From positions 62,001-126,000 of the forward strand of contig NZ_CACVCG010000013.1 of the NCBI RefSeq assembly GCF_902729435.1: a stretch of 64,000 bases of DNA. The letters are read 5' to 3'. Both the position numbers and the translations under genes were made by a program. This DNA is from Magnetospirillum sp. UT-4 (GTDB taxonomy: Bacteria; Pseudomonadota; Alphaproteobacteria; Rhodospirillales; Magnetospirillaceae). Under the pieces are notes generated by a model that saw only the letters and a list, made by a program, of their open reading frames with translations, had not been told where the DNA came from and did no database searches. Shown here in pieces: positions 54,513 to 64,000 of this stretch (position 1 is the stretch's first letter; each line of letters opens with the position of its first letter).

Positions 54513-54823
54513 TGGGATCCGCTCTCCTCGGCATCCCAGGGCGTGCTGGCGGTCTGCTCGCTTTCCATCCCCAGCTCGCCGCGCAGGCGCGACAGGGTGA
54601 TTTGCCCCAGCTGGGTCTGGCCGTGGCACTGGCTGCTGGCGATGTCGAGACGGCGCTCGGCGTCGCGCACCGCCTCGGGCGACAGGCGGTCACGCACCTG
54701 GTCGAGCTCCCTGGCTGTCCGTTCGACGTCCTTCTGGCAGACGATCCGGCCGGTTTCCTGGGCCACGGCGGCGACCGGCCCCAGGGCCAGCGCCGCCATC
54801 ACGGCGGTTGCAATCAGGCGCAT
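54509..54823 (-). CDS. Small secreted protein, unknown
   Basis: A 104-residue protein from ATG 54823 with a strong site GGGAGGAA upstream, preferred over the longer open frame. Signal peptide MRLIATAVMAALALGPVAAVAQ, then a helical part rich in Arg, Glu and Gln (QVRDRLSPEAVRDAERRLD) with two cysteines (IVCQKD, SQCHGQ). No family recognised. Coupled to the next small secreted protein. Both being Cys-containing, helical and exported suggests a periplasmic pair. Confidence 0.75.
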   Translation of the reverse strand: MRLIATAVMAALALGPVAAVAQETGRIVCQKDVERTARELDQVRDRLSPEAVRDAERRLDIASSQCHGQTQLGQITLSRLRGELGMESEQTASTPWDAEESGSQ

Positions 54824-54926
54824 CGGTTCCTCCCACATGTCGCGCCGCGGCCGCCTGCCGCAGCATCCCGGTGGCACAGATGGCGGCGGCGGCGGGCGGC
54901 CGGTAGACACGCAGGAGGGGAAAGCG

Positions 54927-55544
54927 TCAGCGTGCCGCCATCGCCTCGAACTGGCGGCCGTATTCGGCCCGCACCGAGGCCTCGGCGGCCGGCCAGCGCT
55001 CGGGCGGCAGGGTGCCGGCGCTCTGGCCGCCCATGCCCGACAGCGCCTGGGCGCAGACCCAGTCGGGCGCGATGGTGTGGGCGAACAGGTCGCTCCGCGC
55101 CAGCGCCCGGCGGCCGGCGGCGGCGAACTCGGCCGGATGGGCCTGGCCGTAGCGGGCCACCGGCGCCGCCTGGCGGGCCAGGCCCGAGACGGCGCGCCGG
55201 GCGGTGGCGTCGCGGCAGCGGGCGGCGTCGTACTGGCCGCGAATCAGCGCCACCGCGTACCATTCCAGCGCCCGCTCGGCTTCGCCCAGGGCCAGCAGCC
55301 GGCGCGACAGGTCGAACAGGAAGCCCGAGGACAGCGCCCGCTGGTGGTCCTCCTCCCAGGCGACCACGGCGCCGTCATGGGTTGGCCCCAGGGTGGCGAC
55401 GCGGCCATACAGCTGCGCCTGCTCCATCCAGTCGGCGGGCGGCGGCGAGGGCAGGTCGGGCTCGGCGCACAGGGCCGGCGTTGCGAACAGGAAAGGTGCT
55501 GCGAACAGAAAAGCGGCCAGCGCCGCGATGATCCGGCGTGTCAT
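54927..55544 (-). CDS. Secreted helical protein, unknown
   Basis: A 205-residue protein with signal peptide (MTRRIIAALAAFLFAAPFLF, cleavage near ALCAE). The rest is predicted helical with TPR-like segments (RRLLALGEAERALEWYAVALIRG) and cysteines at RCRDAT and DWVCAQ. Family not recognised; a TPR or Sel1-like periplasmic scaffold is possible. It lies on the same strand as the neighbouring small secreted genes and the alpha/beta hydrolase. Confidence 0.75.
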   Translation of the reverse strand: MTRRIIAALAAFLFAAPFLFATPALCAEPDLPSPPPADWMEQAQLYGRVATLGPTHDGAVVAWEEDHQRALSSGFLFDLSRRLLALGEAERALEWYAVALIRGQYDAARCRDATARRAVSGLARQAAPVARYGQAHPAEFAAAGRRALARSDLFAHTIAPDWVCAQALSGMGGQSAGTLPPERWPAAEASVRAEYGRQFEAMAAR

Positions 55545-55617
55545 GAGGCTCCCTTCACCTGTCCCGGGCCAAGCCTAGACTCCCGCCGCTTCGCCGGCAA
55601 GCGCCGCCGGGCACGCC

Positions 55618-56637
55618 TCACGGGGCGAAGCTTTCCTCGAGGAAGCCGTGGACGGCCCGGAACAGGTGGTGCCGGTTCTTCTCCAGCAACAGGGTGTGGG
55701 TGGCCTCGCCGATCATCACGTAGCGTCGCACCGGCGCGCCGGTCAGGCGGGCGAACACCGACAGGCCCATGGCCGGCGGCGTCTCCATGTCCCATTCGCC
55801 CTGGACCACCAGGGTGGGGGCGCTGACCCGCTCGGGGTTCCACCACGGCTTGCCCGCCGCCCACGAGGCCAGGGTGTCGGCGACGGCGCCGTTGGGCACC
55901 TTGAGGGCGCCGTCCTCGGCCCGGGTGCCCAGCGCCGCCAGCCATGCCGTCATCCAGCCCTGGGGAATCAGGTCGCGGCGTTCCTTCTCGGGGACCTCGC
56001 GCAGCCAGCGCTCGCGCAGCCCGTCCAGCTTGACGGCGCGCCACGCCCCCAGCTTGGGCGCGTCGGCGGCCGCCACGTCGTCGCGCAGCCATTGCGGCGC
56101 ATACAGCACCAGCCGCTCGACACGGTTGCTGGCCTCGCTGGCGTAGCGCCCGGCCAGGGTGGCGCCCCACGACCAGCCCACCAGCACCAGCCGCTCGACG
56201 CCGCGCCGCGACAGCACGAAATCCACCGCCTTGGAGACGTCGCGCAGCGCCACCATGCCGTCCACCGCCGGCCCGTGGGCCTCGGCCGCCCCGTTCATCT
56301 CGGGCGGCCGGGTCGACTTGCCGTAGCCGCGGATGTCGAGGGCATAGACGTCGTAGCCGCGCCGGGCCAGGAAATCCATCCAGCTGGTGCCGTCCAGCGC
56401 CAGGTCGAAGGTGGCGGCGCCGGGAAAGGTGGCGCCGTGCACGAACAGCACGGTGCGGCCGGGCTTGGCGTCGTAATAGTCCTCGGGATGCTTGTTGCGG
56501 ATGTGAAGGAGGATGCCGTCGTCCTTGGCCTCGACCTGGAATTCCTCGGCCACCACGTTCGGGGCGGCGGCGGCCGGCAGCCCCCACAGGGCGAGCAGCA
56601 CGCCCGCCGCGACCAACATCCACCGCATGCCCGCCAT
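55618..56637 (-). CDS. Exported alpha/beta hydrolase
   Basis: A 339-residue protein with signal peptide (MLVAAGVLLALWGLPAAAA). Serine nucleophile S156 in GWSWG, oxyanion region VHGATFPG, candidate acid in QGEWDMETP and histidine in GEATHTLLLE near the C-terminus. This is the alpha/beta hydrolase plan (esterase, lipase or peptidase). Substrate unknown. Gap to queC 52 bases; no clear functional link. Confidence 0.88.
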   Translation of the reverse strand: MAGMRWMLVAAGVLLALWGLPAAAAPNVVAEEFQVEAKDDGILLHIRNKHPEDYYDAKPGRTVLFVHGATFPGAATFDLALDGTSWMDFLARRGYDVYALDIRGYGKSTRPPEMNGAAEAHGPAVDGMVALRDVSKAVDFVLSRRGVERLVLVGWSWGATLAGRYASEASNRVERLVLYAPQWLRDDVAAADAPKLGAWRAVKLDGLRERWLREVPEKERRDLIPQGWMTAWLAALGTRAEDGALKVPNGAVADTLASWAAGKPWWNPERVSAPTLVVQGEWDMETPPAMGLSVFARLTGAPVRRYVMIGEATHTLLLEKNRHHLFRAVHGFLEESFAP

Positions 56638-56689
56638 TCCCTTCCCGCCAACCTCGTGGCGGCCATGATGGGGCGGGCGGCGGGGGGTG

Positions 56690-57469
56690 TCAAAGGGTGT
56701 AGGCGGCCGGGTCGGTCAGGCCCGCCGCGGCGAAGCCCTTGAGGCGCAGGCGGCAGGCGTCGCAGCGGCCGCAGGCGCGGCCCATGGGGTCGGGGTCGTA
56801 GCAACTGGAGGTGATGGCGTAATCCACCCCCAGTTCCACGCCGCGGCGGATGATCTCGGCCTTGGTCAGGTGAATCAGCGGCGTGTGCAGGGTGAGAGGG
56901 CGCCCCTCCACCGCCGCCTTGGTGGCCAGGTTGGCCATGCGCTCGAAGGCGGCGACATAGTCGGGGCGGCAATCGGGATAGCCGGAATAGTCCACCGCGT
57001 TGACGCCGATGAAGATGTCGGCGGCGTCCAGCACCTCGGCGAAGGCCAGGGCGAAGGACAGCATGATGGTGTTGCGGGCCGGGACATAGGTGATCGGGAT
57101 GCCCGACGCCATCTCGCCCTCGTCGCGGTCCTTGGGCACGGCGATGTCGGCGGTCAGGGCCGAGCCGCCGAAGGCGCGCAGGTCGATGTCGGCCACCCGG
57201 TGCCCGGCCGCCCCCAATACCGCCGCCACCTTGGCGGCGCAGTCCAGCTCCGCCGCGTGGCGCTGGCCGTAGCGGAACGACAGCGCCCAGCAGGTGAAGC
57301 CCATGTCCTTCGCGATGGCCAGGGTGGTGGCGGAATCGAGCCCGCCGGATAGCAGGACGACGGCATTTCTTGTTTGCCCTCGCCGGGCGGGCGCATCCGC
57401 GCCCTTGGCCGCCGCCGCAATGGCGGCCGGGTCGGTCTCAGCACTTTGCTGATCCCCGACCCCGCTCAT
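56690..57469 (-). CDS. queC: 7-cyano-7-deazaguanine synthase
   Basis: A 259-residue enzyme of queuosine synthesis that converts 7-carboxy-7-deazaguanine to preQ0. The ATP PP-loop is SGGLDS (41-46), followed by [19 protein letters not shown] and the zinc ligands in SSCYDP and CGRCDAC complete the set. The start at 57469 overlaps the panD stop (ATGA). It leaves a 35-residue Ala-rich N-terminal extension before the usual start, so a shorter start inside cannot be excluded. Confidence 0.94.
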   Translation of the reverse strand: MSGVGDQQSAETDPAAIAAAAKGADAPARRGQTRNAVVLLSGGLDSATTLAIAKDMGFTCWALSFRYGQRHAAELDCAAKVAAVLGAAGHRVADIDLRAFGGSALTADIAVPKDRDEGEMASGIPITYVPARNTIMLSFALAFAEVLDAADIFIGVNAVDYSGYPDCRPDYVAAFERMANLATKAAVEGRPLTLHTPLIHLTKAEIIRRGVELGVDYAITSSCYDPDPMGRACGRCDACRLRLKGFAAAGLTDPAAYTL

Positions 57470-58005
57470 AACGAGAAGTGCGAGTTGACGAAGGAATCGA
57501 TCTCGGCTTCGGCCCAGCCCTTGGCGGCCAAGTCGTCGCGCACGCTGGCGATATCGACATTGGGCCAGGTGTGGCAGGCCTCGACGGTGTGCTTGTCGGC
57601 ATCCAGGATGCGGAAGTCGAAGGGCCGCGCCTCGCTCTGGTAGACGTCGTAATACAGCACCTGGTCCACCTGGTTGTCGGGCAGGAACGTCAGGATGCGC
57701 GGCTTCAGGGTATACAGCTCCTCGGGCCCCCTGATGTAGTCGGCGGCGGCGATGATCACCTCGTCGCCCAGCTGGCAGGTGCGCGCGGCGGCACCGTTCA
57801 GCACGCAGCAGCGCGAGCCGGGCTGGCCGAAGATGACGTAGGTGGAAATGCGCGCGCCCGAGTTCTTGTTCCAGATCTCGACGAATTCCATGGGGTAGAT
57901 GCCGGCCAGGGCGCATTGCTCGGGATCGAGGGTGATCGAGCCGTGGTAGTTGAGGTCGGCGCTGGTGACGCGGATGCCGTGCAGCTTGGCGCGGATGACT
58001 TTCAT
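57466..58005 (-). CDS. panD: Aspartate 1-decarboxylase with C-terminal extension
   Basis: A 179-residue protein; family length is about 126. It makes beta-alanine for pantothenate. The self-cleavage site is G22-S23 in NYHGSITLD, which yields the pyruvoyl group; later [30 protein letters not shown] match PanD. About 65 extra residues after YIRGPEEL have no recognised domain. ATG 58005 is used (58008 gives one more Met). Coupled to queC by a 4-base overlap. Confidence 0.88.
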   Translation of the reverse strand: MKVIRAKLHGIRVTSADLNYHGSITLDPEQCALAGIYPMEFVEIWNKNSGARISTYVIFGQPGSRCCVLNGAAARTCQLGDEVIIAAADYIRGPEELYTLKPRILTFLPDNQVDQVLYYDVYQSEARPFDFRILDADKHTVEACHTWPNVDIASVRDDLAAKGWAEAEIDSFVNSHFSL

Positions 58006-58138
58006 CATGGGCGGGGCATCATAGGGGGAATGGTCCGGACAGCTTTGGTTGCGCCGCACATAGACCCAAAGCGGGCGCGAAGGCAATGGATTCTTGAGAC
58101 AATTCTGTCACCGGCGCGAAAGTTTTCATTGCTTTCCC

Positions 58139-58152
58139 GAGTCGTGCGACTC
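58139..58152. promoter_or_regulatory. Palindrome GAGTCG-TG-CGACTC in a divergent gap
   Basis: A perfect 6-base inverted repeat with a 2-base centre lies in the 191-base divergent gap between panD (start 58005) and the coiled-coil gene (start 58197), 44 bases before the latter. A second small inverted repeat GACA-ATTC-TGTC is at about 58099. Either could be an operator. Confidence 0.3.
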
Positions 58153-58196
58153 AGTATCTCGGGGTTGATTCCCGGCTGACCCACGAGATTTGGCGG

Positions 58197-58883
58197 ATGG
58201 ACGTCCAGAAGCTTGCCAAGGTGCTGGCCCTGGCCGCCTCGGACAACGAGTCCGAGGCGCTGCACGCTTTGCGCACCGCCAAGCGCCTGCTGGACGGGCA
58301 CGGCGCCGATTTCGTCGAGCTGTCCCGCCGCCTCGCCGAAAGCGGCCCGCCCAGCGGCGAGACCGAGGCCTTGGAGGACGCGGTCTTCGACCTGCGCAAC
58401 GAAATCCGCCACCTGAGGGCCGAGAACGAGCGGCTGCGCCAGGGCCGCGCCACGGTGCCCGGTGCCGACGCCCCCAGCTTCATGGATGCCGCCAAGGACG
58501 CCGCCGCCGCCATCCGCCTGCGTGCCGAGCTGGCCGACCGCGCCGAGGAACTGGACGCCGCGCGCACCGAGCTGTTGCGCCTGAAGGCGCACGAGGCGAC
58601 CATGCGCGAGCAGTTCCGCGAGGCGCTGTCCGAGGCGGGACGCCTGGGGGTGCGCCTGTCCGAGGCGGAAACCCGGCGCCAGCGCCTGGAGGCCGAGAAC
58701 CGCCGCCTCACCCACGCCAACCACGCGCTGACCGTCGAACTGAACGAGATCAGGAGCGAACGCGGCCGCCTGGCCGCCGAACTGGTCGCCGTCGAGACCC
58801 GCCAGGACGCCGCCGGCAAGACCGCCCGGCGCCCGACCAAGCGCCGGGCCAAGGCGGGACAGGCCCAATACGCGCTGCTATAG
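58197..58883 (+). CDS. Coiled-coil protein, unknown
   Basis: A 228-residue protein. The first about 45 residues (KLAKVLALAASDNESEALHA, then AKRLLDGHGADF) resemble the N-terminal helical element of DUF2786-type proteins, and after that nearly all is charged heptad-like helix (LRNEIRHLRAENERLRQ, then RQRLEAENRRLTHANHAL), indicating a long coiled coil. The C-terminus is Lys/Arg-rich. No signal or membrane segment. 33 bases precede dapF. Role unknown. Confidence 0.75.
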   Translation: MDVQKLAKVLALAASDNESEALHALRTAKRLLDGHGADFVELSRRLAESGPPSGETEALEDAVFDLRNEIRHLRAENERLRQGRATVPGADAPSFMDAAKDAAAAIRLRAELADRAEELDAARTELLRLKAHEATMREQFREALSEAGRLGVRLSEAETRRQRLEAENRRLTHANHALTVELNEIRSERGRLAAELVAVETRQDAAGKTARRPTKRRAKAGQAQYALL

Positions 58884-58916
58884 ACTTGGCCGCCGTACAG
58901 CCCATATAACGCCGGG

Positions 58917-59753
58917 ATGCAGAACGGCCACCCCTTCCTCAAGATGCACGGCCTGGGCAACGACTTCGTCGTGCTCGACGCCCGCGGCCGCGACCTCGGC
59001 CTGACCCCCGAACGGGTGCGCGCCGTCGCCGACCGCCACACCGGCATCGGCTGCGACCAGCTGATCGTGGTCGAGGCGGCGCGCTCCGCCGTCTCCGACG
59101 CCTGGATGACCATCTACAATCCCGATGGCTCCGAGGCCGGGGCCTGCGGCAACGCCACCCGCTGCGTCGCCTGGCTGCTGATGGAGGACTCGGGGCGCGA
59201 CAAGGTGGTGATCGAGACCCGGGCCGGCCTGCTCGACGCCGAGCGGCGCGGCGAGCGGCTGGTGGCGGTGGACATGGGGCCGGCGCGGCTGGACTGGCGC
59301 GACATTCCCCTCGCCGAGCCGGTGGACACCCTGCATCTCGGCATCACCGCGGGGCCGCTGGCCGACCCGGTGGCGGTCAGCATGGGCAATCCGCACGCGG
59401 TGTTCTTCGTCGACGATGCCGAGGCGGTGGACCTGGCGGCGCTGGGGCCGGGGCTGGAACGCCACCCCCTGTTCCCCGAGCGCGCCAACATCGAGATCGC
59501 CCAGGTGCTGGAGCCGGGACGCATCCGCATGCGGGTGTGGGAACGCTCGGCGGGCATCACCATGGCCTGCGGCTCGGGCGCCTGCGCCACCCTGGTGGCG
59601 GCGGCGCGGCGCGGCCTGAGCGGCCGCCAGGCCGAGATCGTTCTGGACGGCGGCACCCTGGCCATCGAATGGCTGCGCGACGACCACGTGCTGATGACCG
59701 GACCGGTGGCGCTGGTCGCCTCGGGGCGGCTGGGGCCGGACCTGCTGGCGTGA
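58917..59753 (+). CDS. dapF: Diaminopimelate epimerase
   Basis: A 278-residue enzyme converting LL- to meso-diaminopimelate for lysine and peptidoglycan. The two catalytic cysteines are C77 ([11 protein letters not shown]) and C218 ([11 protein letters not shown]). [10 protein letters not shown] at 10-19 is the family start. Length and motifs are intact. It is followed by a palindromic repeat and mtaB, the usual dapF-mtaB-ftsY order of this group. Confidence 0.97.
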   Translation: MQNGHPFLKMHGLGNDFVVLDARGRDLGLTPERVRAVADRHTGIGCDQLIVVEAARSAVSDAWMTIYNPDGSEAGACGNATRCVAWLLMEDSGRDKVVIETRAGLLDAERRGERLVAVDMGPARLDWRDIPLAEPVDTLHLGITAGPLADPVAVSMGNPHAVFFVDDAEAVDLAALGPGLERHPLFPERANIEIAQVLEPGRIRMRVWERSAGITMACGSGACATLVAAARRGLSGRQAEIVLDGGTLAIEWLRDDHVLMTGPVALVASGRLGPDLLA

Positions 59754-59763
59754 ACGCGGTTCC

Positions 59764-59848
59764 GCCCCCCACCCAACCCTCCCCCGCAAGGGGGGAGGGC
59801 TTGCACATCCCCCTCCCCCCTTGCGGGGGAGGGTTGGGGTGGGGGGGC
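59764..59848. repeat. Palindromic repeat between dapF and mtaB
   Basis: Arms GCCCCCCACCCAACCCTCCC (from 59764) and GGGAGGGTTGGGGTGGGGGG (to 59848) pair around an inner palindrome. The repeat ends 5 bases before the GTG of mtaB and its G-rich arm could act as ribosome site or form a hairpin that hides it. Confidence 0.75.
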
Positions 59849-59853
59849 GCCCG

Positions 59854-61089
59854 GTGACCCGGATCCTGACTTTCGGCTGCCGCCTCAACGCCTATGAATC
59901 CGAGGTGATGCGCGAGCATGCCAAGGCTGCCGAGGATGGGGTCGAGACCATCATCGTCAATACCTGCGCCGTCACCGCCGAGGCCGAGCGCCAGGCCCGC
60001 CAGGCCATCCGCAAGGCGCGGCGCGCCCATCCCGAGGCCCGCATCGTGGTGACCGGCTGCGCCGCCCAGATCCGGCCCGAGACCTTCGCCGCCATGCCCG
60101 AGGTCGACCAGGTGCTGGGCAATGCCGACAAGATGGCGGCCGACGCCTTCATCGCGCCGGCCCCGGAGCGCATCGTCGTCTCCGACATCATGCAGGTGCG
60201 CGAAACCGCCGGGCATCTGGTGTCCGGCTTCGAGGCCCGGGCCCGGGCCTTCGTCGAGGTGCAGCAGGGCTGCGACCACCGCTGCACCTTCTGCGTCATC
60301 CCCTTCGGCCGCGGCCCCAACCGCTCGGTGCCCATGGGCCGGGTGGTGGAGCAGATCCGCGACCTGGCCGCCCAGGGCTTCGCCGAGGTGGTGCTGACCG
60401 GGGTCGACATCGCCTCGTATGGCGGCGACCTGCCCGGCCGGCCGCGCCTCGGCCAGCTGGTGCGCAAGATCCTGGCGCTGGTGCCCGACTTGCCGCGCCT
60501 GCGCCTGTCCTCCCTCGATCCGGTGGAGCTGGATGCCGACCTGCTGGCGGCGGTGGCGGAAGACGATCGGCTGATGCCGCACTTCCACCTGTCGGTGCAG
60601 GCCGGCGACGACCTCATCCTCAAGCGCATGAAGCGCCGTCATTCCCGCGCCGACGTGCTGCGCCTGGCGCAACGGCTGCGGGATCTGCGCGGCGACGTGG
60701 CGCTGGGGGCCGATTTCATCGCCGGTTTCCCCACCGAGGACGATGCCATGTTCCGCCGCACCCTCGACCTGGTGGACGAGGCCGGGCTGACCCATCTGCA
60801 CGTCTTCCCCTTCAGCCCGCGGCCCGGCACCCCGGCGGCCAGGCTGAAGCGGGTGCCGGGCGACGTGGTCAAGGAGCGCGCCGCTGCGCTCCGGGCCAGG
60901 GGCGAGACCGCCATGGCCGCCTTCCTGGCGGCCCGTATCGGCCGCCCGGCGCGGGTGCTGCTCGAGGATGACGGACGCGGCTTCTGCGAGCATTATCTGC
61001 CGGTACGGGTGGCGGGCGAGGCCGGCCGGGTGGTGACGGTGCGGATCAAAGCCGTCGAGGGTGGGGTTTTGGTTGCTGATGCCATCTAA
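59854..61089 (+). CDS. mtaB: tRNA (N6-threonylcarbamoyladenosine-C2)-methylthiotransferase
   Basis: A 411-residue radical SAM methylthiotransferase acting on t6A37 of tRNA. The N-terminal MTTase domain has C9, C38 and C69 for one cluster; the radical SAM cluster site is C140, C144, C147 (VQQGCDHRCTFC); LSVQAGDD and GADFIAGFPTEDD follow; a TRAM domain ends the protein. The GTG start at 59854 follows the repeat and gives TRILTFGCRLN, the family N-terminus. Between dapF and ftsY. Confidence 0.93.
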   Translation: MTRILTFGCRLNAYESEVMREHAKAAEDGVETIIVNTCAVTAEAERQARQAIRKARRAHPEARIVVTGCAAQIRPETFAAMPEVDQVLGNADKMAADAFIAPAPERIVVSDIMQVRETAGHLVSGFEARARAFVEVQQGCDHRCTFCVIPFGRGPNRSVPMGRVVEQIRDLAAQGFAEVVLTGVDIASYGGDLPGRPRLGQLVRKILALVPDLPRLRLSSLDPVELDADLLAAVAEDDRLMPHFHLSVQAGDDLILKRMKRRHSRADVLRLAQRLRDLRGDVALGADFIAGFPTEDDAMFRRTLDLVDEAGLTHLHVFPFSPRPGTPAARLKRVPGDVVKERAAALRARGETAMAAFLAARIGRPARVLLEDDGRGFCEHYLPVRVAGEAGRVVTVRIKAVEGGVLVADAI

Positions 61090-61093
61090 TCAC

Positions 61094-61154
61094 TCGTCAT
61101 CGCCGGGCTTGACCCGGCGATCCATGGATGCCCGGGTCAAGCCCGGGCATGACG
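61094..61154. repeat. Dispersed palindromic repeat between mtaB and ftsY
   Basis: Two short palindromes, CCGGGCTTGACCCGG and CCCGGGTCAAGCCCGGG, are set in outer arms CGTCAT and ATGACG. It is the GTCATCGCCGGGCTTGACCCGG type common in alphaproteobacteria. Sits in the 81-base gap before ftsY. Confidence 0.8.
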
Positions 61155-61170
61155 GCAGAGGGAAAGCGCG

Positions 61171-62163
61171 ATGAGCCTGTTCGGTTTCGGCAAGAAGAAG
61201 GACGAAACGCCCGCGCCCGCGCCCGCGCCCGAGCCGGTGCCGGAGAAGGAGGGCTGGTTCGCCCGCCTGAAGGGCGGGCTGGCGAAATCATCGTCCCGCC
61301 TGACCACCGGCATCGGCGACCTGTTCACCAAGCGCAAGCTCGACGACGAGGCGCTGGAGGAACTGGAGGAGTTGCTTATCACCGCCGATCTCGGCCTCGC
61401 CACCGCCCAGCGGGTGACCCGGCGCCTGGCCCGGACCCGCTTCGGCCAGGACGTCGATGCCGAGGATATCCGGGCCGCCCTGGCCGAGGAGATGGCCGAG
61501 ATCCTGACCCCGGTGGCGCAGCCGCTGGCGCCCGATTTCAGCCGCAAGCCGCATGTGGTGCTGGTGGTGGGCGTCAACGGCTCGGGCAAGACCACCACCA
61601 TCGGCAAGCTGGCCAAGCAGTTCCGGGACGACGGCCGCTCGGTCACCCTGGCCGCCGGCGACACCTTCCGCGCCGCCGCGGTGGAGCAGCTCAAGGTGTG
61701 GGGCGAGCGCACCGGCTGCCCGGTGATCTGCCGCGACACCGGCGCCGACGCCGCCGGCCTGGCCTTCGACGCGGTGGCCGAGGCCCGGGCGCGGGGCGAC
61801 GACCTGCTGTTCATCGACACCGCCGGGCGGCTGCAGAACAAGCAGGGGCTGATGGAGGAACTGGCCAAGGTGGTCCGCGTCATCAAGAAGCAGGACGAGA
61901 CCGCGCCCCACGACGTGCTGCTGGTGCTCGACGCCACCGTCGGCCAGAACGCCCATTCCCAGGTCGAGGCGTTCAAGGACATGGTCGATGTCACCGGGCT
62001 GGTGCTGACCAAGCTGGACGGCACCGCCCGCGGCGGCGTGCTGGTGGCGCTGGCCGAGAGGTTCGGCCTGCCGGTGCACGCCATCGGCGTGGGCGAGCAG
62101 GCCGGTGACCTGCGGCCGTTCGCGGCGGAAGCCTTCGCCCGCTCCCTGGTTGGGCTGGGCTGA
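61171..62163 (+). CDS. ftsY: SRP receptor GTPase FtsY
   Basis: A 330-residue SRP GTPase. A short Pro/Ala/Lys-rich N-terminus replaces the long acidic A domain of enterobacteria. N domain to about 120; G domain with P-loop GVNGSGKTTT (134-143), GDTFRAAA, DTAGRLQNK, TKLDGTARGG and the end AFARSLVG. It brings ribosome-SRP complexes to the membrane. Ribosome site GAGGGAAAG before ATG. Confidence 0.97.
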   Translation: MSLFGFGKKKDETPAPAPAPEPVPEKEGWFARLKGGLAKSSSRLTTGIGDLFTKRKLDDEALEELEELLITADLGLATAQRVTRRLARTRFGQDVDAEDIRAALAEEMAEILTPVAQPLAPDFSRKPHVVLVVGVNGSGKTTTIGKLAKQFRDDGRSVTLAAGDTFRAAAVEQLKVWGERTGCPVICRDTGADAAGLAFDAVAEARARGDDLLFIDTAGRLQNKQGLMEELAKVVRVIKKQDETAPHDVLLVLDATVGQNAHSQVEAFKDMVDVTGLVLTKLDGTARGGVLVALAERFGLPVHAIGVGEQAGDLRPFAAEAFARSLVGLG

Positions 62164-63466
<1,303 letters not shown>

Positions 63467-63497
63467 ATACACTGTCGGGAAACGAGAGACCGAAGCC

Positions 63498-64000
63498 ATG
63501 AACATCCACGAGTATCAGGGCAAGCAGCTTCTCGCCAGGTACGGCGTCGCCGTGCTGAAGGGCGGCGTCGCCTACACCCCGGCCGAGGCGATCCAGGTCG
63601 CCAAGGAGCTTGGCGGCCCAGTCTGGGTCGTCAAGTCGCAGATCCACGCCGGCGGCCGCGGCAAGGGCCGGTTCAAGGGCGACGAGTCCGGCAAGGGCGG
63701 CGTCCGGGTGGTGAAGGCGGTCGACGACGTCGCCGCCGCCGCCGATTCCATGCTGGGCAAGATCCTGGTCACCCACCAGACCGGCCCCGCCGGCAAGGAG
63801 GTGAAGCGGGTCTACATCGAGCAGGGCTGCGACATCCGCCGCGAGCTCTATCTCGGCATGCTGATCGACCGCGCCAGCAGCCGCGTCACCATCATGGCCT
63901 CGACCGAGGGCGGCATGGAGATCGAGGAGGTCGCCGCCAAGCACCCCGAGAAGATCCTGAAGGTCGCCATCGACCCGGTCCAGGGCTTCCAGCAGTACCA
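63498..64000 (+). CDS. sucC: Succinyl-CoA synthetase beta subunit, 5' part (cut by window end)
   Basis: 167 codons are visible. [17 protein letters not shown] is the SucC start, with ATP-grasp elements [18 protein letters not shown] and [19 protein letters not shown]. It forms the nucleotide-binding half of succinyl-CoA synthetase. Ribosome site GAGAG ahead of ATG; co-transcribed with mdh. Confidence 0.97.
   Translation, partial: MNIHEYQGKQLLARYGVAVLKGGVAYTPAEAIQVAKELGGPVWVVKSQIHAGGRGKGRFKGDESGKGGVRVVKAVDDVAAAADSMLGKILVTHQTGPAGKEVKRVYIEQGCDIRRELYLGMLIDRASSRVTIMASTEGGMEIEEVAAKHPEKILKVAIDPVQGFQQY

Noticed and set aside
56690..57916. Apparent 408-residue QueC with long N-terminus
   Set aside because: The extra residues are the wrong frame of panD; QueC homology begins after 57469.

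Overview
The window is high-GC DNA from an alphaproteobacterium, most likely a Rhodospirillales member close to Magnetospirillum. The evidence is the codon use, the right-hand core gene run (panD-queC, dapF-mtaB-ftsY, mdh-sucC), the gltD-before-gltB order, the htpX/rsmB/heparinase/purH set, and a perfect CtrA-type box (TTAA-N7-TTAA). This placement rests on recognised families and gene order; no database search was run. No rRNA, tRNA or CRISPR array was seen.

Left part (1-25902): a surface-glycan biosynthesis island. It holds a DegT-type sugar aminotransferase, three large polytopic membrane proteins or flippases, a Sel1-repeat protein, three methyltransferases, a GT2 glycosyltransferase and an AsnB-type amidotransferase. 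It also holds a split transketolase next to an NAD-dependent sugar dehydratase/epimerase, and four radical SAM enzymes, three of them with a B12-binding-like N-terminal half. A fifth, broken radical SAM gene lies at 3668. Several operons use 4-base start/stop overlaps. The combination suggests an unusual (branched, C-methylated or amidated) surface sugar, but the product cannot be named from sequence.

Middle part (25938-42371): core genes purH, rsmB and htpX lie among glycan genes. These are a PMT-like membrane transferase, a heparinase II/III protein, a CapD/FlaA1 dehydratase, a further radical SAM enzyme, an O-antigen ligase/polymerase, gmhB, gmhA, wecB and a polysaccharide deacetylase. Two PIN-domain toxin-antitoxin modules are inserted here.

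Graveyard (42372-43395): a TumE-like toxin gene with one in-frame stop, a truncated Wadjet JetB (DUF4194) gene and the tail of a tyrosine recombinase lie end to end. They look like debris of a lost defence or mobile element.

Right part (43396-64000): mostly housekeeping. It has a SleB-type hydrolase, an extensin-like lipoprotein with the upstream CtrA box, gltD and gltB with a long inverted repeat between them, an MFS transporter, an M48 lipoprotein protease, small secreted unknown proteins, an alpha/beta hydrolase, queC, panD, a coiled-coil protein, dapF, mtaB, ftsY, mdh and the start of sucC. Dispersed palindromic repeats sit in several of the intergenic gaps.
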